A DNA stretch of 64,000 nucleotides. Source: Melastoma dodecandrum (lineage: Eukaryota > Streptophyta > Magnoliopsida > Myrtales > Melastomataceae). Location: NCBI GenBank assembly GCA_029817715.1, contig JARUPY010000606.1:806001-870000 (forward strand). The letters are read 5' to 3'. Below the pieces are notes generated by a model, which saw only the letters and a program-made list of their open reading frames with translations, ran no database searches and was not told the DNA's origin. A program made the position numbers and the translations under genes. Below are positions 11,998 through 24,739 of the stretch, piece after piece (position 1 is the first letter of the stretch; each line of letters begins with the position of its first letter).

Positions 11998-13525
11998 GTT
12001 TATTATTCGAGTTAATATTTGTTATATCTCATAATCAAGTAAATGATTAATTAAGTGATGGTGCATGATACACAATAGTCGGTTCACTATGTTTTTTGGT
12101 TCATGACTAATATTTTATTTTAATGGGTGTATAAAAATTGTTGTTAGACGGTTATCTTAGCCGTTGTATGATTATACCCTGCCTTATGTGGAGGGTCCTA
12201 TGTAAAAGCATATCGGCACGGACATTCTATGTATTAGAATAAAATAAATATGCATATACATATATATAACTTGTAGAATAGAAGTTATTGGATTATAAAA
12301 TTATTCTGAAATATTGAAATCACTAAATCTTATTTTTGTATTTAAGTTGTCAAATATATAAGTTATGAATAAGTATCACTAATGGTTTATAAATATGACA
12401 CGTACGGACAAGCGTACGCAAACAGATAAGTGAATATTAATGTTGTATTATATTAATATATTATTTAAATCACTTGATTGAAAAGGCGGTTTCACCATTC
12501 AGATTTTGATTGAATTTTAACATTTGATCAAAGAGAAGAAAGATTAAGATTTAGAGATTTCAGTAGAATCTCAATTAAAAGATCGAATTGAGAATCATTA
12601 CATTGATAAATGAAATTCGACCGATAAGAAATTCTTTCAAAGTTTATGAAAGAAAAGTTAACGGAGAATGCTAGCACTAAGAAGTAATTCAAAGTGTTTG
12701 TGTTGCGGCGTGTGCGGAAATGTTGCTAAAGGAGTCACACTTGGGACTCTAGAAGACGGTCGTGTTGAAACGTTCATAAATGTTTCAAGATTGCGCGGTA
12801 TGAGTTATTTAATATAGAATTCCATTGGATTGATTTGTATCACTGTTGCGACTGTTTTGATGATGAACCGGATCTTTTGTACTACAGAAGGTCGAACATT
12901 CTATTCTACAGAAGCTTCTTATATTAAGGGCTTTATGTAAGAATCATTTTATAATTAAATGATTAGTTGATGATTATTTAATTATGAAATACAATCCCAT
13001 CGATCAAGATAATTATCTGATCGAATCATATTGATTTAGTCACCAAATAATCATAGTGGAGATAATATTTTTTATATAAGGAAATGTATCTCTCTATATA
13101 TGGAATGGTTCTACTAGATGGTCTAAAGGCTTCTGTAAGCTCTTACGACCTCTACACGACTGTTATTTGGTTTCAAATCACCACCACTTGTCCAGATACA
13201 TTCTCACATGTGTCTTTATCAGGATGGAATGAATCATTACCCATATGGAAATAAATCTACGATTATTTCCATCTGGAGAAGGTTATCGAGCAGAACCTTC
13301 TGCGATACCATCTATGATGCACTATTCTTGGAAAATATATCATGATCGTATTCTGATTTATTTTCTATCTAAATACTTGCACGTGTATGTTATCATTCAT
13401 TTTGTCTACTACCCTTTAATTATTTATTTTGCAGATTGTTAATTTATTTTTTTCCTTTTTGCATTTTCTTCTTTGAACTTTGTGTATAAAAGGGCCACTT
13501 CTTCTCTGTCAAAAATCGGTTTAGG
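11998..13525 (+). repeat. Array unit 2
   Basis: 1,528 bp, flank part then LTR head at 12844 (TGTTGCGACTG, one base changed). No insertion. Represents the plain unit. Confidence 0.85.
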
Positions 13526-15055
13526 GTTTATTATTCAAGTTAATATTTGTTATATCTCATAAATCAAGTAAATGATTAATTAAGTGATGGTCCATGATAC
13601 ACAATAATCGGTTCCCTACGTTTTTTGGTTCATGACCAATATTTTATTTTGTTGGGTGTATAAAAAATGTTTTTAGACGGTTATCTTAGCCATTGTATGA
13701 TTATACCCTGCCTTATGTGGAGGGTCCTATGTAAAAGCATATCGGCACGGACATTCTATATATTAGAATAAAATAAATATGTATATACATATATATAACA
13801 TGTAGAATAGAAGTTATTGGATTATAAAATTATTCTGAAATATTGGAATCACTAAATCTTATTTTTGTATTTAAGTTGTCGAATTTATAAGTTATGAATA
13901 AGTATCACTAATGGTTTATAAATATGACGCGTACGGACAAGCGTACGCAAATAGATAAGCGAATATTAACATTGTATTATATTAATATATTACTTAAATC
14001 ACTTGATTGAAAAGGCGGTTTCACCATTCAAATTTTGATTGAATTTTAACATTTGATAAAAAAGAAGAAAGATTGAGATTTAGAGATTTCGGTAGAATTG
14101 AAATTAAAAGATCGAATTGAGAATCATTACATAGACAAATGAAATTCGACCGATAGGAAATTCTTTCAAAGTTTATGAAAGAAAAGTTAACAGAGAATGC
14201 TCGCACTAAGAAGTAATTCGAAGTGTTTGTGTTGCGGCGTGTGTGGAAATCTTGCTTGGGGAGTCACACTTGGGACTCTAGAAGATGGTCGTGTTGAAAC
14301 GTTCATAAATGTTTCAAGATTGCGCGGTATGAGTTATTTAATATAAATTTCCATTGGATTTATATGTATCACTGTTGGAACTGTTTTGATGATGAACCGG
14401 ATCCTCTGTACTACAGAAGGTCGAACATTCTATTCTATAGAAGCTTCTTATATTAAGGGCTTTATGTAAGAATCATTTTGTAATTAAATGATTAGTTGAT
14501 GATTATTTAATTATGAAATACAATCCCATCGATCAAGATAATTATCTGATCGAATCATATTGATTTAGTCACCAAATAATCATATTGGAGATCATATTTT
14601 TTAAAGAATGAAATGTATCTCTCTATATATGGAAATGTTCTACTAGATGGTCTAAAGTCTTCTATAAGCTCTTACGACCTCTACATGACCGTTATTTAGT
14701 TGCAAATCACCACCATCTGTCCAGATACATTCTCACATGTGTCTTTATCAGGATGGAATGAATCATTACCCATATGGAAGTAAATCAACAATTATTTCCA
14801 TCTGGAGAAGGTTATCGAGCAGAACCTTCCGCGATACCTTCTATGATGCACTATTCATGGAAAATCTATCATGATCGTATTCTGATTTATTTTCTATCTG
14901 AATACATGCACGTGTATGTTATCATTCATTTTGTCTACTAACCTCTAATTATTTATTTTGCAGATTGTAAATTTATTTTTTTTCCTTTCTGCATTTTCTT
15001 CTTTGAACTTTGTGTATAAAAGGGCCACACCTTCTCATTCAAAAATTAGTTTAGG
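13526..15055 (+). repeat. Array unit 3
   Basis: 1,530 bp; LTR head at 14373. No insertion. Confidence 0.85.
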
Positions 15056-15186
15056 GTTTATTATTCGAGTTAATATTTGTTATATCTCAGAAATCAAGTA
15101 AATGATTAATTAAGTGATGGTGCATGATACACAATAATCGATTCACTTTGTTTTTGGGTTCATGACCAATATTTTATTTTATTGGG

Positions 15187-15983
15187 TGATACGGGGACGG
15201 CAAGGAATAGATGATCCCTAAACCGAAAACGAATGGGGACGTCACTGAAAAGGGTGCCGAATGGAGTGACGTTCGGTATGGACGGAAGGTGTGTGGGGTA
15301 GGCGGCTGAATGATGAAAAGGAAGGGTTGAAATCAACCTCCACGGATACAGATGCACCACCGTGAAAGAAGACTCGGGTAGGCTCGTTTGGCCGTGGATA
15401 CAGATACACCACCACGAACAAGACGAGGGCGAGGCACAACACGGAGGATACAGATACACCACCACCGGCTGATACACTTTACTCAATCCGCACTTGGAAA
15501 TCCACCAAATGAAGAACGAGGTTGGAAGGAGAATCCTCTCTCTTCGGATAAAAGACACTAAGTCTGATAAGGGTTTGTAATTTGATTCCAAAACTGATGT
15601 CCAAATGAGTACAAGGTGCCCATTATATAGGGAACACCTGAAAAAGAACTTAAATGCAGGAAATGAACCTAGGCTAGATGCATGCAAGGCAAGATTCATG
15701 GTCGGGCCATAAATGGCTTATTGGAAATGCAACAAAGTAAATGCAAAGCATGAATGATAAATGCATGAATGAGGAATGCGAATTGATTCAGCTTCTTTGA
15801 GGCTCTTCATCTTCGAGACTCTTGGCGTGGCCGACTCTTCGTTGCTCAGTCGCTGATGATGTCAAGTCGCACTCGTCAAGTCGACGTCAAGTCGCAAGTC
15901 GCACTCGTCAAGTCGACGTGAGTAAAGTGACGCCTCTCTTGCTGCGCGTCGACGGGGATAAATTGTCGTCCGTCTTTGTATCA
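15187..15983 (-). repeat. E1 3' LTR (797 bp)
   Basis: Next to the purine tract. It has two copies of a 32-bp repeat rich in CAAGTCG and GTCGAC near its minus-strand start (about 15868-15925), one fewer than the 5' LTR. A TATATAAT box lies on the minus strand at 15622-15629. Confidence 0.9.
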
Positions 15984-18900
15984 TCCTCCCCTTGTTGAAA
16001 AGAGTTTGTCCTCAAACTCTCGTCGTCGTCATCCTCCACAAATGGCATGAGATCCTGGACGTTGAATGTGGCAGAAACGCCATAGTCACCTGGAAGATCA
16101 ATTTTGTAGGCGTTGTCGTTGATGCGCTCGACGATCTTGAATGGTCCTTCTGCGCGCGGCATTAGCTTGTTCTTCCTCTTGCCTGGGAATCGATCCTTGC
16201 GCAGATGAATCCAAACTAAGTCTCCTGGCTGAAATATCTTCACTCTTCTTCCGCGATTGGCTCTTTCCGTGTAACGTTGATTGGCCTTCTCGATCTGCGC
16301 TCGAGTCTTCTCATGGAGCAATCGCATCTCCTTAATGCGCTCCTCAGCATCTCGGCTAACTGACCTCATATCGCTCGCAGGCATTAGTTCAACAGGGACT
16401 AAATGATTGAGCCCGTAGACTACCTGGAAGGGTGATGACTTCGTTGTCGAACTTGGGGCTCGATTGTATGCTAATTCAGCGTGGGCAAGCTTGATGTCCC
16501 AATCCTTCTGGTTCTTCGAGACCAAGGTCCGAAGGATTGTAGCCATAGTGCGATTGACAACCTCCGTTTGTCCATCGGTTTGCGGATGATAAGCTGTGCT
16601 GAATACAAGCTTCGTTCCCAACTTGTGCCACAGTGTCTTCCAAAAGTAGCTTAGGAACTTCGTGTCGCGATCTGAAACGATCGACTTGGGTACTCCATGC
16701 AACCTTAGCACTTCTCGAAAGTATAAATCTGCTACGTTGGTCGCATCGTCCGTTTTCTGACATGGGATGAAGTGTGCCATCTTCGAAAATCGGTCGACCA
16801 CTACCATGATCGAATCCTTTCTTCGTTGCGTTCTTGGCAATCCTAGTACAAAATCCATACTCACATGTTCCCATGGTCGCTCTGGGACGGGCAATGGAGT
16901 GTACAGACCCTGAGGTTGGACACGGCTCTTCGCTTGCTGGCAAGTCGCACATCTCGCGATTAGTCCTCGCACTTGCTTCTCCATTCGAGGCCAATAGAAA
17001 TGCTCTTGTAGCATTGCCAGCGTCTTGTCCACTCCACAATGTCCAGCGATTCCTCCTCCATGGACTTCTCGTATAAGTAGTTCTCTCGTCGAACTCCTTG
17101 GAATGCATAGCTTAGAGTCGCGAAATAAAAATCCATTCACCTGGTGGAATCGATCGATGGCTTGCTGGGCGCACTGGACGAAGATTGCTCCAAAATCTTC
17201 ATCGTCCTTGTACAACTCCTTCAAATACCCAAATCCAATCAGCTTTGTCTCCATCGCAGATAGTAAAATCATTTTCCTCGATAGAACATCTGCGACTATA
17301 TTCTTTGCGCCTGGTTTGTGCTTCAAGACAAAGTTGAATGCTTGTAGAAACTCTACCCACTTCGCATGTCGGCGACTAAGCTTGTGCTGACCATTGATGT
17401 ACTTGAGAGCTTCATGATCGGTGTGCAACACAAACTCTCTGGGCATCAAGTAATGACTCCAAGTCTCGAGTACTCGAACAATTGCTAAGAACTCCTTTTC
17501 ATATGTCGAGTAGTTCAATTTGGCGCCATTAAGCTTCTCGCTGAAATAAGCGATGGGTCTTCCTTCCTGCAGCAAAACTCCTCTAATTCCTACTCCCGAT
17601 GCATCACATTCCACTTCGAACATCTTCGCAAAGTCGGGTAAAGCTAGAACTGGGGCTGCGCCTAGACACTCCTTCAGTCGCTCGAAACTAGCTTGTGCGA
17701 CTGGTGTCCACTCGAATTTGTCTCCCTTCAAACATTCGGTGAGTGGGGCTGCGATTGAGCTAAATCCTTGAATGAACCTCCGATAGAACGACGCCAAGCC
17801 ATGGAAGCTGCGAACGTCGTGGAAACTCCTTGGAGTCGGCCACTCCTTGATCGCTTCAATCTTGCTCTCGTCCACCTTAATTCCTTCTGCTGAGACGACA
17901 AATCCAAGAAATATTACATTCGGTTGGAAGAACTCACATTTCTTGAGATTTCCATATGGCTTTTCCTCCCGAAGTGTGTTGAACACAGCTCGCAAATGAT
18001 TGATATGCTCCTTATTGCTCCGGCTGTAGACAAGAATATCGTCGAAGTAGACGACCACAAACTTCCCCATGAATGGTCGCAAGACATGGGTCATTAGTCG
18101 CATGAACGTGCTGGGCGCGTTTGACAATCCAAATGGCATCACCAACCACTCGTACAACCCGTACTTAGTCTTGAAGGCTGTCTTCCACTCGTCGACTTCT
18201 TTCATCCGGATCTGGTGATAACCACTTCGCAAATCCACTTTGGAAAACACCTGCGCTCCATGCAACTCATCCAACATATCATCCAGTCGAGGGATAGGAA
18301 AGCGATACTTTACTGTGATTTTGTTGATCGCTCGACTGTCCATGCACATTCTCCATGTGCCATCCTTCTTCGGCACCAATATGGCTGGAACCGAACATGG
18401 GCTCAAACTCTCTCGAACTGATCCCTTGTTGACAAGCTTGTCGACTTGCCTCTGCAACTCCTTTGCCTCCTCTGGATTGCATCGATAGGCTGGTCGATTT
18501 GGTAGCGACGCCCCTGGAACCAAGTCTATTTGATGTTGTATGCTCCGCATCGGTGGTAATTCGACTGGTAGCTCCTCTGGAAATACGTCCTTGAACTCCT
18601 CAAGAATGGAAGTGGCCTGAGGATGGCTTGTCGCTTGACCTGGGACGGATTCGACAAGAACCACAAAATAAGCCTTCTCACCTTCTTGAATCGCTCGAAC
18701 TAGTTGAACTCCCTTGAGAGGCTGGTCGCTAAGTCGATCCTGGGTCGCGATTGTAGGCTGACTAGTGAGGGGCATCAAAGTGACCTTCTTCTCTCCGACG
18801 TGGATGGAATAGGTATTGTGATACCCGTCGTGTTGCGCGCGTCGATCAAACTGCCACGGTCTCCCCAATAGTAGCTGGCATGCATCCATGGGAATGACGT

Positions 18901-20236
18901 CGCAAGCGACTTCATCTTGGTAGCTCTTCCCAATGGAAAATGGAACTCGCACTCGCTGGGTGACTCGAACGTCACTCTCCTTCTTGAGCCATTGTAGACG
19001 GTAGGGATGTGGGTGTGCTTCGATGGGCAACTTCAGCTTTTCAACCATCGTTCTTGACACGGCGTTGGTGCAGCTACCACTATCCACAATCACCAAACAT
19101 ACCTTCCCTGCGACCGTGCACCTAGTATGGAAGATGCTCTCCCTTTGACTTTCCTCTTTTGCCGGTGTCACACTCAAAGCCTTTCGGACGACCAACAGTT
19201 CTCCTTCGTCTGGATACTCTTCTATCTCTTCGGCATCCCAAACAGGGTCGACGTTCTCATCGAACTCATCTTCTCCATCAGACGGCTCTCTAATGACAAC
19301 GTTTCTTCTCGTCGGACACTCAGAAGCCATGTGTCCTATTCCTTGGCACTTGAAACATCGTCTAGCATTATCTTGCTCGTTCCACTTAACTTCTGGTCTG
19401 GTAGTCGCTGAAGGAGTTTTTCTCGATGTCGTCAGTGGTGGCTTTGCCTGGGAGCTACTCCCCTTGTTGAAAGGCGAAGCCTTCACAAATGAGCGGGTAT
19501 TCGATCTTCTCGCTTGTTGCTGCTCAACCTTGTGCGCTAATGCTCGCACATCGTTGAAACTCCAATATTGCTGTAGGTCAACGACATCTGCGATTTGGGG
19601 CTTAAGTCCTCGAAGATACCTGGCAATGGTTTGCTCTGGGGCTTCTTGGACATCACATTGCAGCAACAGTCTTTCGAACTCCCATGTATACTCCGATACA
19701 CTTGAGACTTGTTGTAGCGACTACAATTTGAGATAGAGATCTCGTCGATGATGCTCCGGTAGAAATCTCTTCGTCATGGACCTCTTCATTTTCGACCACG
19801 TACGAATTTTTTCACGCCCTTCCCTACGGCGCTGCTGGTTGGTGTTCTCCCACCACAAACTCGCGTACTTCTTTAATTTCAAGGCAGCCAGTTTCACCTT
19901 TCGCTCTTCGGGCACTTCCTCGTAATCAAAGATGCGCTCCACGGTGTGCATCCAATCGATGAACTCGTTGGGGTCCAAGTTTCCTTCAAACTCCGGAATC
20001 TGAACGTTCATCGTCGGGGCTCTTCTCTCCTGCCTACGATACTCCGGTGAAGAACCTCGTTGAGACTCCTCACGCCATGGGTTCTCCTCATCATCGCTCT
20101 CAATTCGACTGCGGGAAGTCGATGCATGGTGTGTCCGTAACGACTGTAGTTGCTGTTGAAGATCAGCTATCTGTTCCTCAAGCCGAGCAACTTGTGCTTC
20201 GTCTAGAGTCATACCGCGTTGAAATCTTCCGGCCAT
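15908..20236 (-). pseudogene. E1 gag-pol polyprotein, interrupted at codon 172
   Basis: From ATG 20236 the frame is 1,443 codons, exactly the length of the intact E2 frame. The only break is TAG at 19723-19721, where E2 has CAG, a C-to-T change in a CHG context. Everything after the stop is open: CCHC knuckle (CFKCQGIGHMASEC), protease VDSGS, RT with YFDD, RNase H, integrase with HHCC and D, D-35-E. The gag half therefore ends at 171 residues before the knuckle. The product would have been the polyprotein that packages, copies and integrates the element. A single decay step suggests recent loss of autonomy. Confidence 0.92.
15984..15994 (-). promoter_or_regulatory. Polypurine tract of E1
   Basis: Minus strand CAAGGGGAGGA immediately precedes the 3' LTR; it primes plus-strand DNA synthesis in retroelements. 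It lies inside the gag-pol frame. Confidence 0.8.
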
Positions 20237-20247
20237 TGACAACCTAG

Positions 20248-20260
20248 GGCTCTGATACCA
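20248..20260 (-). promoter_or_regulatory. Primer-binding site of E1 (tRNA-iMet)
   Basis: Minus strand TGGTATCAGAGCC, complementary to the 3' end of initiator methionine tRNA, three bases inside the 5' LTR. Confidence 0.85.
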
Positions 20261-20263
20261 AGA

Positions 20264-21092
20264 TGATACGGGGACGGCAAGGAATAGATGATCCCTAAAC
20301 CGAAAACGAATGGGGACGTCACTGAAAAGGGTGCCGAATGGAGTGACGTTCGGTATGGACGGAAGGTGTGTGGGGTAGGCGGCTGAATGATGAAAAGGAA
20401 GGGTTGAAATCAACCTCCACGGATACAGATGCACCACCGTGAAAGAAGACTCGGGTAGGCTCGTTTGGCCGTGGATACAGATACACCACCACGAACAAGA
20501 CGAGGGCGAGGCACAACACGGAGGATACAGATACACCACCACCGGTTGATACACTCTACTCAATCCGCACTTGGAAATCCACCAAATGAAGAACGAGGTT
20601 GGAAGGAGAATCCACTCTCTTCGGATAAAAGACACTAAGTCTGATAAGGGTTTGTAATTTGATTCCAAAACTAATGTCCAAATGAGTACAAGGTGCCCAT
20701 TATATAGGGAACACCTGAAAAAGAACTTAAATGCACGAAATGAACCTAGGCTAGATGCATGCAAGGCAAGATTCATGGTCGGGCCATAAATGGCTTATTG
20801 GAAATGCAACAAAGTAAATGCAAAGCATGAATGATAAATGCATGAATGAGGAATGCGAATTGATTCAGCTTCTTTGGGGCTCTTCATCTTCGAGACTCTT
20901 GGCGTGGCCGACTCTTCGTTGCTCAGTCGCTGATGATGTCAAGTCGCACTCGTCAAGTCGACGTCAAGTCGCAAGTCGCACTCGTCAAGTCGACGTCAAG
21001 TCGCAAGTCGCACTCGTCAAGTCGACGTGAGTAAAGTGACGCCTCTCTTGCTGCGCGTCGACGGGGATAAATTGTCGTCCGTCTTTGTATCA
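20264..21092 (-). repeat. E1 5' LTR (829 bp)
   Basis: Differs from the 3' LTR by one extra 32-bp repeat unit (three versus two) and about six base changes seen by eye. Contains TATATAAT on the minus strand upstream of the leader. The gag frame is open upstream of its ATG through about 180 codons of this LTR. Confidence 0.9.
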
Positions 21093-22492
21093 TTGGGTGT
21101 ATAAAAATTATTGTTAGACGGTTATCTTAGCCGTTGTATGATTATACCCTGCCTTATGTGGAGGGTCCTATGTAAAGCATATCGGCACGGACATTCTATA
21201 TATTAGAATAAAATAAATATGTATATACATATATATAATTTGTAGAATAGTAGTTATTGGATTATAAAATTATTCTGAAATATTGGAATCACTAAATCTT
21301 ATTTTTTTATTTAAGTTGTCGAATATATATGTTATGAATAAGTATCACAAATGGTTTATAAATATGACACGTGCGGACAAGCATACGCAAACAGATAAGT
21401 GAATATTAATATTATATTATATTAATATATTATTTAAATCACTTGATTGAAAAGGCGGTTTCACCATTCAGATGTTGATTGAATTTTAACATTTGATCAA
21501 AGAGAAGAAAGACTGAGATTTAGAGATTTCGGTAGAATTGAAATTAAATAATCGAATTGATAATCATTACATAGATAAATGAAATTCGACCGATAAGAAA
21601 TTCTTTCAAAGTTTATGAAAGAAAAGTTAACGGAGAATGCTAGCACTAAGTAGTAATTCGAGGTGTTTCTGTGGCGGCGTGTGTGGAAATGTTGCTAGAG
21701 GAGTCACACTTGGGACTCCTGAAGACGGTCGTGTTGAAACGTTCATAAATGTTTCAAGATTGCGCGGTATGAGTTATTTAATATAGATTTCCGATGGATT
21801 TATATGTATCACTGTTGGGACTGTTTTGATGATGAACCGGATCCTATGTACTACAGAAGGTCGAACATTCTATTCTACAGAAGCTTCTTATATTATGGGC
21901 TTAATGTAAGAATCATTTTGTAATTAAGTGATTAGTTGATGATTATTTAGTTATGAAATACAATCCCATCGATCAAGATAATTATCTGATCGAATCATAT
22001 TGATTTAGTCACCAAATAATCATAGTGGTGATAATATTTTTTATAGAAGGAAATGTATCTCTCTATATATGGAAAGGTTTTACTAGATGGTCTAAAGGCT
22101 TCTGTAAGCTCTTACGACCTCTACATGACCGTTATTTGGTTGTAAATCACCACCACCTGTCCACAAACATTCTCAATGTGTCTTTATCGGGATGGAATGA
22201 ATCATTACCCATATAGAAGTAAATCAACGATTATTTCCATCTGGAGAAGGTTATCGAGCAGAACCTTCTACGATACCTTCTATGATGCACTATTCATGGA
22301 AAATATATCATGATCGTATTCTGATTTATTTTCTATCTGAATACTTGCACGTGTATGTTATCATTCATTTTGTCTACTAACCTTTAATTATTTATTTTGC
22401 AGATTGTTAATTTTTTTTTTCCTTTTTGCATTTTCTTCTTTGAACTTTGTGTATAAAAGGGTCACACCTTCTCTGTCAAAAATCAGTTTAGG

Positions 22493-24020
22493 GTTTATTA
22501 TTCAAGTTAATATTTGTTATATCTCATAAATCAAGTAAATGATTAATTAAGTTATGGTGCATGATACACAGCAATCGGTTCACTATGTTTTTTGGTTCGT
22601 GACCAATATTTTATTTTATTGGGTGTATACAAATTGTTGTTAGACGGTTATCTTAGCCGTTGTATGATTATACCCTGGCTTATGTGGAGGGTCCTATGTA
22701 AAAGCATATCGGCGCGGACATTCTATATATTAGAATAAAATAAATATGTATATACATATATATAACTTGTAGAATAGAAGTTATTGGATTATAAAATTAT
22801 TCTGAAATATTGGAATCACTAAATCTTATTTTTGTATTTAAGTTGTCGAATATATAAGTTATGAATAAGTATCACTAATGGTTTATAAATATGACACGTA
22901 AGGACAAGTGTACGCAAACAGATAAGTGAATATTAATATTGTATTATATTAATATATTATTTGAATCACTTGATTGAAAAGGTGGTTTCACCATTCAGAT
23001 TTTGATTGAATTTTAACATTTGATCAAAGAGAAGAAAGATTGAGATTTAGAGATTTCGGTAGAATTGAAATTAAAAGATCGAATTGAGAATCATTACATA
23101 GATAAATGAAATTCGACCGATAAGAAATTCTTTCAAAGTTTATGAAAGACAAGTTAACGGAGAATGCTAGCACTAAGAAGTAATTCGAAGTGTTTGTGCT
23201 GCGACGTGTGTGGAAATGTTGCTAGAGGAGTCACACTCGGGACTCTAGAAGACGGTCGTGTTGAAAAGTTCATAAATGTTTCAAGATTGCGCGGTATGAG
23301 TTATTTAATATACATTTCCATTGGATTTATTTGTATCACTGTTGGGACTGTTTTGATGATGAACCGGATCCTCTGTACTACAGAAGGTCGAACATTCTAT
23401 TCTACAGAAGCTTCTTATATTAAGGGCTTTATGTAAGAATCATTTTGTAATTAAATGATTAGTTGATGATTATTTAATTATGAAATACAATCCCATCAAT
23501 CAAGATAATTATATGATCGAATCATATTGATTTAGTCACCAAATAATCATATTGGAGATAATATTTTTATAGAAGGAAATGTATATCTCTATATATGGAA
23601 AGGTTCTACTAGATGGTCTAAAGGCTTCTGTAAGCTCTTACGACCACTACATGACCATTATTTGGTTGCAAATCACCACCACCTGTCGAGATACATTCTC
23701 ACATGTGTTTTTATCATGATGGAATGAATCATTACCCATATGGAAGTAAATCAACGATTATTTCCATCTAGAGAAGGTTATCGAGCAGAACCTTCTGCGA
23801 TACCTTCTATGATGTAATATTCATGAAAAATATATCATGATCGTCTTCTAATTTATTTTCTATCTGAATACTTGCACGTGTATGTTATCATTCATTTTGT
23901 CTGCTAACCTTTAATTATTTATTTTTCAGATTGTTAATTTATTTTTTTCCTTTTTGCATTTTCTTCTTTGAACTTTGTGTATAAAAGGGCCACACCTTCT
24001 CCGTCAAAAATCGGTTTAGG
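22493..24020 (+). repeat. Array unit 5
   Basis: 1,528 bp; LTR head at 23340. No insertion. Confidence 0.85.
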
Positions 24021-24739
24021 GTTTATTATTCGAGTTAATATTTGTTATATCTCATAAATCAAGTAAATGATTAATTAAGTGATGGTGCGTGATACACAAT
24101 AGTCGGTTCACTATGTTTTTTGGGTCCTGACTAATATTTTATTTTATTGGGTGAATAAAAATTGTTGTTAGACGGTTATTTTAGCCGTTGTATGATTATA
24201 TCCTGCCTTATGTGGAGGGTCCTATGTAAAAGCATATCGGCACGGACATTCTACATATAAGAATAAAATAAATATGTATATACATATATTTAACTTGTAG
24301 AATAGAAGTTATTGGATTATAAAATTATTCTGAAATATTGGAATCACTAAATCTTATTTTTGTATTTAAGTTGTCGAATATATAAGTTATGAATAAGTAT
24401 CACTAATGGTTTACAAATGTACGGACAAGCGTACGCAAATAGATAAGTGAATATTAATATTGTATTATATTAATATATTATTTAAATCACTTGATTGAAA
24501 AGGCGGTTTCACCATTCAGATTTTGATTGAATTTTAACATTTGATCAAAGAGAAGAAAGATTGAGAGTCAGAGATTTCGGTAGAATTGAAATTAAAAGAT
24601 CGAATTGAGAATCATTATATAGATAAATGAAATTCGACCGATGAGAAATTCTTTCAAAGTTTATGAAAAAAAAGTTAACGGAGAATGCTGGCACTAAGAA
24701 GTAATTCTAAGTGTTTGTGTCACGGCGAGGGTGGAAATG
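24021..24739 (+). repeat. Array unit 6 flank, fused by deletion to the terminal LTR
   Basis: The flank runs to GTGGAAATG and then jumps to TTTTGATGATG of the LTR, losing about 130 bp including the ATCAC and the TGTTGG start. Both broken ends carry TGTT, suggesting a microhomology deletion. Confidence 0.8.

Larger units (their letters stand above)
15187..21092 (-). mobile_element. E1: CRM-like Ty3/gypsy retrotransposon, complete but with a nonsense codon
   Basis: The element has 5-bp target duplication TTGGG (15182-15186, 21093-21097), LTRs beginning TGATAC and ending GTATCA, a tRNA-iMet primer site, a purine tract and one gag-pol frame on the minus strand. The reading frame crosses the purine tract into the 3' LTR and ends in an acidic motif (RTNSFQQGEDD) after integrase with no classical chromodomain, features of the centromeric (CRM) lineage. 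The lineage call is inferred from these features. Confidence 0.92.
15056..22492 (+). repeat. Array unit 4, split by CRM-like element E1
   Basis: 1,526 bp once the 5,906-bp element and its 5-bp duplication are removed. LTR head at 21813. Confidence 0.85.
9574..24739 (+). repeat. Tandem array of six about 1.53-kb units, each fusing flank DNA to a SIRE-like LTR head
   Basis: Units begin at GTTTATTATT at 9574, 11998, 13526, 15056, 22493 and 24021. After subtracting later insertions the spacings are about 1,495-1,530 bp. Each unit has about 0.81-0.85 kb of non-LTR flank ending ATCAC, then the LTR head (TGTTGGGACTG) at 10388, 12844, 14373, 21813 and 23340, then about 0.68 kb of LTR to a TATAAAAGGGCC motif and a short GGTTTAG filler joining the next unit. 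The sixth unit continues into the full LTR, ending at 32803 followed by ATCAC. The unit therefore spans an insertion junction, showing amplification after the LTR inserted. Confidence 0.9.

Noticed and set aside
15160..15699. 179-codon minus frame in E1 LTR, also at 20776, 26942 and 32077
   Set aside because: Lies in LTR sequence; no known domain. Recorded only as an open frame upstream of gag.
16476..17108. 210-codon minus frame (also 27777-28409)
   Set aside because: Shadow frame of the integrase-coding part of gag-pol in E1 and E2.
23164..23436. 90-codon plus frame in array unit 5
   Set aside because: Broken in the other units and crosses the flank-LTR joint; not a gene.
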